A stretch of DNA of 12,297 nt from an uncultured Oscillospiraceae bacterium (GTDB lineage Bacteria; Bacillota; Clostridia; Oscillospirales; Oscillospiraceae), in contig CAJOCV010000069.1 of NCBI GenBank assembly GCA_905233785.1, positions 1 through 12,297 of the forward strand. The letters run 5' to 3'. Made by a program: the position numbers and the translations under genes. Below, piece by piece: positions 7,838 to 12,297 of the stretch. The notes below the pieces were generated by a model. That model had not been told where the DNA came from. It made no database searches and was given only the letters and a program-made list of their open reading frames with translations. The first letter of the stretch is position 1. Each line of letters begins with the position of its first letter.

Positions 7838-8070
7838 GGGGCGCGTTGCAAAATGCGAAACAAATGCGAAAACCCTGGTTGCATCGCAGGGGAGGGCCTT
7901 GTGCCCTCCCGGCGAACCAGAGCTCGTATAGTAAAGAAATGTTCGGCGAATTCGTACAATCTGCGAATTCGCCGAACATTTTCTTAAGACAATACTCCGT
8001 GCTGCCGGGAGGGGGCGAGCCCCTCCCCTACAGTGGTGACTGGGCTATGCGCGTATTTTGCAACAGCCCC
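7838..8070. mobile_element. Candidate MITE made of three nested inverted repeats
   Basis: The spacer between two convergent genes is a nested palindrome. The outer arms are 7838-7854 (GGGGCGCGTTGCAAAAT) and 8055-8070, which reads GGGGCTGTTGCAAAAT on the other strand. Middle arms 7888-7913 and 8004-8029 match at 22 of 26 positions in inverted orientation, and each is itself an 8-bp G/C hairpin. The core is an 18-bp perfect stem, 7937-7954 with 7964-7981. There is no transposase or credible ORF. The outer ends resemble the CTGTTGCAAA ends known for IS6-type elements, but no clear target duplication is visible. A tandem 11-bp repeat (AAATGCGAAA[AC]) lies at 7851-7872. Confidence 0.5.
7937..7983. 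terminator. 18-bp perfect hairpin, likely bidirectional terminator
   Basis: Arms 7937-7954 and 7964-7981 (core GTTCGGCGAATTCG and its complement) enclose a 9-nt loop. On the plus strand the right arm ends in ATTTTC, on the minus strand in ATTTCTTTA. It lies between a plus-strand esterase gene and a minus-strand ATPase gene and could stop transcription from both sides. Confidence 0.5.
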
Positions 8071-8100
8071 CAGTTTACGATAAAACTGATGCCTTTATGG

Positions 8101-8187
8101 TAAAAGCGCGTCGTTCCTGCCGCTGACGCGGCAGCCGAACAAGCCTCCCCCGCGCTGTAAGCTTTCCTGTACAGCGGCGCTGCGGGG
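8101..8187 (-). terminator. Terminator region after the ABC ATPase gene
   Basis: Read on the minus strand just after the ATPase stop, a first GC-rich hairpin pairs 8183-8187 with 8148-8152 and 8170-8176 with 8153-8159, with a 6-nt bulge. A second hairpin pairs GACGCG (8125-8130) with 8107-8112 and is followed by CTTTTA on the minus strand. An alternative stem, 8117-8123 with 8128-8134, overlaps it. The second structure is the more terminator-like. Confidence 0.4.
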
Positions 8188-8200
8188 ATTCATGAAAAAA

Positions 8201-9343
8201 TCAGAACTCGAGGTTCTTTTCGGTCTCCTTGGAGAAGACATGAGCAACCTTGCCGTCGAAGGTGAAATGAACGGTGTCGCCCAGGTTGTAGTTGCCCTTC
8301 ATGTCGATGGTGGGGACAATGATGATGACGTCGCGGCCGTTGGCGTTGACATGCAGATGCACGGAAGAGCCCATCATCTCGGCGACCTCGACCTTGGCGG
8401 TGATGCCCTTGTCGGCCACGTCGGTATGCTCGGGACGCACGCCCAGGGTAACGGGCTGGGACTGCACATCGTTTTTCAGCAGGCGCTCTTCCTTTTCGGG
8501 GCTCAGCTCGACCTTGATGCCGCCCACTTCGACGAAGTACTTGTTCTGCTCGCGCTTGAGCTGAGCGTCGAAGAAGTTCATGACGGGCATGCCGATAAAG
8601 CCGGCGACGAACAGGTTCGAGGGATGGTTGAACACGTCCTGGGGGGTGCCGATCTGCTGGATGTAACCGTCCTTCATGATGACGATACGGTCGCCCAGGG
8701 TCATAGCCTCGGTCTGGTCATGGGTGACGTACATGCTGACGGAGCTTGATGATCTCGGCGCGCATCTCGTTGCGGAGCTTGGCGTCCAGGTTCGAGAGCG
8801 GTTCGTCCATCAGCATGACCTTCGGGTCACGCACGATGGCGCGGCCGATGGCGACACGCTGGCGCTGGCCGCCGGACAGAGCCTTGGGCTTACGCTCCAG
8901 GTACTGGGTGATGTCGAGAATCTCAGCGGCCTCACGAACCTTCTTGTCGATGACATCCTTCGGCTCCTTGCGAAGCTTCAGGGAGAAGGCCATGTTGTCA
9001 GGGCGTAGTTCTGGAAAACCATGGCAATATCGCGGTCTTTGGGAGCCACATCGTTCATGACCTTGCCGTCAATGATGAGCTCGCCGTCGGAGATCTCTTC
9101 AAGACCAGCGACCATGCGCAGGGTGGTGGACTTGCCGCAGCCGGAGGGACCGACCAGCACGATGAATTCCTTGTCCTTGATGTCCAGATTAAAGGCCTGA
9201 ACGGCGACAACGCCTTCATCGGTGATCTGAAGATTGACTTTCTTCTTCTCGGGTTCGTCCGCTTTCTTTTTCTTGGACTTCTTTTGCTCGCCGCTTACGA
9301 AGGGATACACTTTCTTGATGTTTTTGAGCTGAACAGTTGCCAT
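8201..9343 (-). pseudogene. msmX: MsmX/UgpC/MalK-type sugar ABC transporter ATPase, interrupted by two internal frameshifting losses
   Basis: The start is ATG at 9343 (MATVQLKNIKKVYPF). A lysine-rich insertion (KKSKKKKADEPEKKK) precedes VVAVQAFNLDI. Walker A GPSGCGKSTT, the Q-loop VFQNYAL, the signature LSGGQRQRV, Walker B VMLMDEP, the D-loop SNLDAK, the switch His in YVTHDQTEAM and a C-terminal TOBE-like part are all present, but in three pieces. After FQNYAL (near 9002) the segment expected to read YPHMTVYDN is missing about 22 nt, and the frame shifts. After EIIKLRQ (near 8734) about 17 nt are missing before YVTHD, and the original frame returns. Full-length translation is therefore impossible; an unspliced product stops soon after the Q-loop. 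Such ATPases energise several carbohydrate importers, so the loss would matter if real. An assembly or consensus error is an equal alternative, since all motifs outside the two sites look well conserved. Confidence 0.8.
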
Positions 9344-9588
9344 GTTTTCCGGCTGTACACACAGAGCCTCCGCTTGCTGTGTGCTCACGGCCAGCCGTTA
9401 CAGACTGCGCCGCGTTGCGACAGGTCTCCACACTGCCGCAGCCCCAGCCAGGGCTTGAACTTTTCCTCCTTTTTGTATGTTCCTTCAACCAGAAAGTGGA
9501 GTGGTCAAAGGCCATCGGAATATATATGTGATGGGCGTTTTGCCCGGATCACCGCTGTTGCGCGTAAAATTCTCCAACGCCATGCTTG
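9344..9588 (-). other. Long 5' leader of the ABC ATPase gene
   Basis: About 240 nt separate the minus-strand promoter from the ATPase start codon, with no gene in between. A bulged hairpin is present: 9529-9533 with 9549-9553 and 9534-9537 with 9543-9546. A strong Shine-Dalgarno-like AAGGAGG (minus strand, within 9464-9474) has no start codon at the right distance, while the real ATG at 9343 has only a weak GGAAAAC before it. I recognise no riboswitch here. Confidence 0.4.
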
Positions 9589-9617
9589 AGTATAAACGAA
9601 GCGCCGGAGGGATGCAA
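9589..9617 (-). promoter_or_regulatory. Sigma-A-type promoter for the ABC ATPase gene
   Basis: On the minus strand TTGCAT (9617-9612) and TATACT (9594-9589) are separated by 17 nt. An AT-rich stretch (about 9636-9650) lies upstream of the -35 and may act as an UP element. Transcription would start near 9582. Confidence 0.7.
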
Positions 9618-9728
9618 GCGCTATTCTGACACTTTAAAATTTTTTGTTAATTGTACCCAAAAAAGCTTCTTCGGTTTTGTGCCACTCGACAGGCGGGCAT
9701 GTGTCCCCCGGTGTCTTCCTTTTTCAGG

Positions 9729-9774
9729 ATTTTTTCAAAAAACTGTTGACCTCCCGCCCGGCTTATGGTATAGT
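9729..9774 (+). promoter_or_regulatory. Sigma-A-type promoter for rpmG-secE-nusG, with A/T-tract UP-like element
   Basis: TTGACC (9746-9751) and TATAGT (9769-9774) are 17 nt apart. The T- and A-tracts of GATTTTTTCAAAAAACTG directly upstream of the -35 fit an UP element, as expected for a strongly expressed ribosomal and secretion gene cluster. Transcription would start near 9781, leaving a leader of about 115 nt before rpmG. Confidence 0.78.
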
Positions 9775-9781
9775 TTACATT

Positions 9782-9807
9782 ACCTGTCGGACGAGAGGTG
9801 TTTTTTT
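9782..9807 (+). terminator. Terminator-like hairpin plus T7 at the very start of the rpmG leader
   Basis: ACCTGTC (9782-9788) pairs with GAGAGGT (9793-9799), with one G-G mismatch and the tetraloop GGAC. One G and then seven Ts (9801-9807) follow. The structure starts at or next to the predicted transcription start. No plus-strand gene lies upstream, so it is either an attenuator acting on this operon or a 5'-end protective hairpin. Confidence 0.5.
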
Positions 9808-9896
9808 CGTGCGCTTTTTCGCGGATCGCCGACCGTTCCATACAGGGAGGCAATGCCCGTCGCACGGCGGGTAAATAATATAGGAGGTGCCGAAAT

Positions 9897-10058
9897 ATGG
9901 CTGCAGGCGCAAGAGTAAAGATTACTCTCAGATGCGAAGAATGCAAGCAGAGAAACTACAACACGGTCAAGAACAAGAAGAATACCTCTGACCGTTTGGA
10001 GCGGAGCAAGTACTGCCCCTTCTGCAGAAAGCACACCAAGCATGTTGAGACCAAGTAA
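9897..10058 (+). CDS. rpmG: 50S ribosomal protein L33
   Basis: This 53-aa protein starts at ATG 9897 with AGGAGG at 9882-9887. It reads MAAGARVKITLRCEECKQRN at the start and ends KHVETK, the standard length and sequence of bacterial L33. Two CxxC pairs (Cys13/Cys16 and Cys40/Cys43) make it a zinc-binding paralogue, so its expression may depend on zinc; no Zur-like operator is obvious. L33 sits on the large ribosomal subunit near the E site. It is the first gene of the rpmG-secE-nusG cluster, the usual order in Clostridia and Bacilli. Confidence 0.97.
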   Translation: MAAGARVKITLRCEECKQRNYNTVKNKKNTSDRLERSKYCPFCRKHTKHVETK

Positions 10059-10079
10059 GATCGGAAAGGATGCGTGAAA

Positions 10080-10352
10080 ATGGCTGAAGAAAAGAAAAGC
10101 AACGCTGCTCCGACCAAGGCCGTCACCGCCGTAAAGAAAGACGATACCAAGCCCACTTTCTTCCAGAAGGTCGGCAAGTGGTTCCGCGAAATGAAGAGCG
10201 AGCTGAAGAAGGTCGTTTGGCCGACCCGCAAGCAGCTCACCCAGAATTCGCTGATCGCCATCGGTGTGATGCTGGTTTCCTCTGTGGTGCTCTGGGGCTT
10301 CGATGAGCTGGCGCAGATGCTGGTTCGCGTCCTCTTTACGCTGGCGGGTTAA
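10080..10352 (+). CDS. secE: Preprotein translocase subunit SecE
   Basis: I choose ATG 10080 (90 aa) rather than the GTG at 10074, because GGAAAGGA at 10063-10070 leaves a normal spacing to the ATG and almost none to the GTG. A charged Lys/Ala/Thr-rich N-terminus (1-25) leads to the conserved amphipathic segment FFREMK-like KWFREMKSELKKVVWPTRK (33-51), with the hallmark VVWPT, then one membrane helix (about 57-77). This single-helix short form is typical of Gram-positive SecE, which clamps the SecY channel. It follows rpmG by 21 nt and precedes nusG by 3 nt. Confidence 0.96.
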   Translation: MAEEKKSNAAPTKAVTAVKKDDTKPTFFQKVGKWFREMKSELKKVVWPTRKQLTQNSLIAIGVMLVSSVVLWGFDELAQMLVRVLFTLAG

Positions 10353-10355
10353 GCA

Positions 10356-10883
10356 ATGGCGGAAGAGGCAAGATGGTACGTAGTCCATACGTACTCCGGT
10401 TATGAAAACGCCGTCGCCGCGGCAGTGATGAAGGCCGCGGAGAACCGCCGGATGACGGATCTGATTCGGGAGGTCAACATCCCGCTCGAGACCGTCACCG
10501 AGATCACCGAGACCGGTGAGCAGAAGACGGTGGAGCGCAAGGTGTTTCCCGGCTATGTGCTGGTGAAGATGATCCTCACCGACGACAGCTGGCACCTGAT
10601 CCACAACGTGCGCGGCGCGACGGGCTTCGTCGGCTCCGACGGGAAGGCCGTCCCCCTGACGGAGCAGGAAATTTACGATCTGGGCGTGGAACGCAGGGAG
10701 ATCGTCGTGGGCTACGCTGTCGGCGACAGCGTCAAGGTCAACGACGGGCCGCTCGCCGGCTTTATCGGCGTGGTGGACGAGCTGGAGCCCGAGAAGGATC
10801 GGGTTCGCGTGGTGGTCTCCATGTTCGGCAGAGAGACTCCGGTGGATCTGGAGCTCGACCAGGTCGAAGTCATCAAAGACTGA
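10356..10883 (+). CDS. nusG: Transcription elongation/antitermination factor NusG
   Basis: The 175-aa protein starts 3 nt after the secE stop with no strong Shine-Dalgarno of its own, so translation is probably coupled. The NGN domain (about 4-110) begins ARWYVVHTYSGYE and contains FPGYVLVKM and VRGATGFVG, which contact the RNA polymerase clamp. A KOW domain starts at Gly123 (GDSVKVNDGPLAGFIGVV) and ends with VEVIKD; it can contact ribosomal protein S10 or Rho. The length and both domains are normal for NusG. Confidence 0.97.
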   Translation: MAEEARWYVVHTYSGYENAVAAAVMKAAENRRMTDLIREVNIPLETVTEITETGEQKTVERKVFPGYVLVKMILTDDSWHLIHNVRGATGFVGSDGKAVPLTEQEIYDLGVERREIVVGYAVGDSVKVNDGPLAGFIGVVDELEPEKDRVRVVVSMFGRETPVDLELDQVEVIKD

Positions 10884-10884
10884 T

Positions 10885-10914
10885 TCAATTGCGAAACACA
10901 GGTTTCGCAATTGA
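10885..10914 (+). terminator. 13-bp perfect hairpin right after nusG
   Basis: Positions 10885-10897 (TCAATTGCGAAAC) pair perfectly with 10902-10914 around the loop ACAG, one base after the nusG stop. No T-tract follows directly (GATACTCGCTTTTA), so it is more likely an mRNA 3'-end stabiliser, a processing site or the end of a repeat than a normal terminator. Confidence 0.5.
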
Positions 10915-11115
10915 GATACTCGCTTTTATCGCACGCGGCGGCGCGCAGCACGCCGCGTTTGGTCGAAGCGAGGGCTCGCGCGGCTCGCCGTAAGGTGTTT
11001 TTGCCGAGGCAAAGCCCCGTCAAAAACGATTTTCATTCCCTCCGGGGAAAACGCTTTGGCCAGCAGCGGCCTTCGCGGAAAACCAAGTGATTAAATCTAA
11101 GAAAGAGGTGCTCTT
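10915..11115 (+). other. Structured nusG-rplK spacer, no gene
   Basis: Further hairpins follow in series: 10933-10940 with 10951-10958 (8 bp, then TTT), 10997-11003 with 11021-11027 (GTTTTTG/CAAAAAC), and 11030-11034 with 11047-11051, extended by CCC/GGG with a 3-nt bulge. The first part is strongly GC-rich, unlike the genes around it. No convincing sigma-A promoter is visible, so rplK-rplA may depend on read-through from nusG. It may be an inserted dispersed repeat or a ribosomal-protein leader. GAAAGAGGTG at 11101-11110 is the rplK ribosome binding site. Confidence 0.45.
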
Positions 11116-11541
11116 ATGGCACAGAAAGTAGTTGGATACGTAAGATTCCAGGTTCCTGCCGGCAAGGCCACGCCGGCGCCCCCCGTCGGCCCGGCTCTGG
11201 GTCAGTACGGCGTGAACATCGGTCAGTTCACCAAGGACTTCAATGAGCGCACCAAGGGCGATATGGGTCTGATGATCCCCGTCGTCATCACCGTGTACTC
11301 CGACCGCAGCTTCACCTTCATCACCAAGACTCCTCCTGCCGCCCTTCTGATCAAGAAGGCCTGCGGCATTGATACCGCTTCCGGTGTTCCCCAGCGCGAC
11401 AAGGTCGCCACGATCAGCAAGGAAGATGTCCGCAAGATCGCCGAGCAGAAGATGCCCGACCTCAACTGCACCGACATTGAGTCCGCCATGAGCATGATCG
11501 CCGGCACCTGCCGCTCCATGGGCGTCGTCGTCGGCGACTAA
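11116..11541 (+). CDS. rplK: 50S ribosomal protein L11
   Basis: The 141-aa protein has the standard L11 length and sequence. The proline-rich N-terminal domain carries PAGKATPAPPVGPALGQYGV and the path through NIGQFTKDFN, which binds factors and thiopeptides at the GTPase-associated centre. The C-terminal domain, with KTPPAALLIKKACG and GTCRSMGVVV, binds the 23S rRNA helix 43/44 region. The start at ATG 11116 is supported by GAAAGAGGTG. It is the first of the rplK-rplA pair and follows nusG in the conserved order. Confidence 0.98.
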   Translation: MAQKVVGYVRFQVPAGKATPAPPVGPALGQYGVNIGQFTKDFNERTKGDMGLMIPVVITVYSDRSFTFITKTPPAALLIKKACGIDTASGVPQRDKVATISKEDVRKIAEQKMPDLNCTDIESAMSMIAGTCRSMGVVVGD

Positions 11542-11550
11542 GGGAGCAGA

Positions 11551-11581
11551 GTGGGAGGATCGTTTCAATCCATTACACCAC
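11551..11581 (+). promoter_or_regulatory. Candidate L1-binding mRNA element mimicking the 23S L1 site
   Basis: GTGG (11551-11554) pairs with CCAC (11578-11581) and GGAT (11557-11560) pairs with ATCC (11568-11571) around the loop CGTTTCA. An asymmetric internal loop has GA on one side and ATTACA on the other. The GTGGGAGG...A-rich...CCAC layout copies the L1 stalk of 23S rRNA (GGUGGGAGGC...GAAAUACCACC in E. coli). It ends 6 nt before the rplA Shine-Dalgarno, so bound L1 could block its own translation. Autoregulation of the rplK-rplA operon by L1 is known; this site is inferred. Confidence 0.55.
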
Positions 11582-11601
11582 ACAATTAGGAGGAAACAAC
11601 A

Positions 11602-12294
11602 TTGTTTAGAGGTAAAAATTACAAAGAGAGCTCCAAGCTCATTGATAAGCAGGCGCTGTACGATCCCCAGGAAGCCCTGCAGCTGGTCATCAACGCCAGC
11701 AAGGCCAAGTTCGACGAGACCGTCGAGCTGCATGTAAAGCTCGGTGTTGACGGCCGTCACGCCGACCAGCAGGTTCGCGGCGCCATCGTGCTGCCCAACG
11801 GCACCGGCAAGACCGTCCGCGTCCTCGTGTTCTGCCCGCCCGAGCAGGTCGAGGAAGCCCTCGCCGCAGGCGCCGATTACGCCGGTGGCATGGACTACGT
11901 GGAAAAGATCCAGAAGGAGAACTGGTTTGAGTTCGACACCGTGATCGCCAACCCCAAGATGATGGGCACCGTCGGCCGTCTCGGTAAGATTCTCGGACCT
12001 AAGGGTCTGATGCCCTCCCCCAAGGCCGGCACCGTGACCCCCAACGTCACCCAGGCCGTCAAGGAAGCCAAGGCCGGTAAGGTCGAGTACCGTCTGGACA
12101 AGACCAACATCATTCACTGCCCCATCGGCAAGGTCAGCTTCGGCGCTGAGAAGCTGTACGAGAACTACGCGGCTCTGCTGGGTGCCATCAACAAGGCCAA
12201 GCCCGCTGCCGCAAAGGGTCAGTACATCCGCTCCTGCGTCACCGCCTCCACCATGGGCCCCGGCGTCAAGATCAACGCCCAGAAGCAGCTGTAA
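11602..12294 (+). CDS. rplA: 50S ribosomal protein L1
   Basis: The 230-aa product is full length for L1. It starts MFRGKNYKESSKLIDKQALY and contains the conserved GTGKTVRVLVF, MGTVGRLGKILGPKGLMPSPKAGTVT stretch and the C-terminal SSxxGPG-like TASTMGPGVKI. L1 forms the mobile stalk that helps deacylated tRNA leave the E site, and it can act as a translational repressor of its operon. The start is a TTG at 11602, 8 nt after AGGAGG (11588-11593); no ATG or GTG fits the frame nearby, and a weak start codon suits a feedback-controlled gene. The gene ends 3 nt before the window edge, so no terminator can be seen. Confidence 0.97.
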   Translation: MFRGKNYKESSKLIDKQALYDPQEALQLVINASKAKFDETVELHVKLGVDGRHADQQVRGAIVLPNGTGKTVRVLVFCPPEQVEEALAAGADYAGGMDYVEKIQKENWFEFDTVIANPKMMGTVGRLGKILGPKGLMPSPKAGTVTPNVTQAVKEAKAGKVEYRLDKTNIIHCPIGKVSFGAEKLYENYAALLGAINKAKPAAAKGQYIRSCVTASTMGPGVKINAQKQL

Positions 12295-12297
12295 TTT

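Noticed and set aside
7835..8200. CRISPR array in the repeat-rich spacer
   Set aside because: The repeats are inverted and nested, not direct repeats with regular spacers, and no cas gene is present.
8192..8749. Plus-strand open frame of 185 codons over the ATPase gene
   Set aside because: It is antisense to the clear ABC ATPase sequence and has no motif.
8718..9010. Programmed frameshifting in the ATPase gene
   Set aside because: At both break points several conserved codons are missing, so a ribosomal slip could not restore the protein. There is also no slippery heptamer with a downstream structure.
9216..9515. Minus-strand 99-codon open frame in the ATPase leader
   Set aside because: It runs out of frame into the ATPase gene, has no Shine-Dalgarno, and its composition is not protein-like.
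9853..9918. Short leader ORF (21 codons) overlapping the rpmG start
   Set aside because: The GGGAGG before it is only about 2 nt from the ATG, the peptide has no recognisable feature, and rpmG has its own strong site.
10712..11023. Minus-strand 103-codon open frame across the nusG end and spacer
   Set aside because: It overlaps nusG in antisense and the structured spacer. It has no ribosome binding site or conserved motif.
1..12297. tRNA genes, for example near rpmG
   Set aside because: No cloverleaf with a TTC-type T-arm was found in the intergenic regions by eye.

Overview
The window looks like a Bacillota (Clostridia) chromosome, probably a GC-rich gut member of the Oscillospirales. The reasons are strong AGGAGG-type ribosome binding sites, sigma-A promoters with 17-nt spacers, an MsmX/UgpC-type ATPase with a lysine-rich insertion, a GH3 enzyme of reversed domain order, and the order rpmG-secE-nusG-rplK-rplA. 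No taxonomic search was possible, so this is inference. The left edge cuts a gene. The right edge falls 3 nt after the rplA stop.

Left part (2-1782): the 3' end of a LytTR response regulator overlaps by 4 nt a membrane sensor kinase of the GHKL/AgrC type. Two mutually exclusive hairpins and a T7 tract follow (1783-1844).

Middle part (1854-7834): a same-strand cluster, probably an operon started by an extended -10 promoter. It encodes a 1034-aa GH3-family protein with reversed domain order and a membrane segment at each end, a 131-aa four-helix membrane protein, a five-helix membrane protein fused to a CE1-like esterase domain, and a membrane-anchored alpha/beta-hydrolase with an intact HGGG/GxSxG/D/H set. 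Every product is membrane-associated. The likely role is surface-bound trimming of acylated plant or dietary glycans, but the substrate is not readable from sequence.

The convergent spacer (7835-8200) holds a nested inverted-repeat structure of about 233 bp, a candidate MITE whose ends resemble known transposase-recognised ends. Next, on the minus strand (9343-8201), lies an MsmX/UgpC-type sugar-ABC ATPase gene interrupted by two short internal losses (about 22 and 17 nt). It is either a pseudogene or an assembly error.

Right part (9589-12294): two well-formed divergent promoters. The plus-strand one drives rpmG, secE and nusG and is followed at once by a small terminator-like hairpin with T7. 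A structured 232-nt spacer separates nusG from rplK and rplA. Between rplK and rplA is a stem-internal-loop-stem that resembles the L1-binding site of 23S rRNA, a likely autoregulatory element.

The most interesting items are the GH3/esterase surface cluster, the L1-site mimic, the hairpin at +1 of the rpmG operon, the nested palindromic element, and the doubly interrupted ATPase gene.
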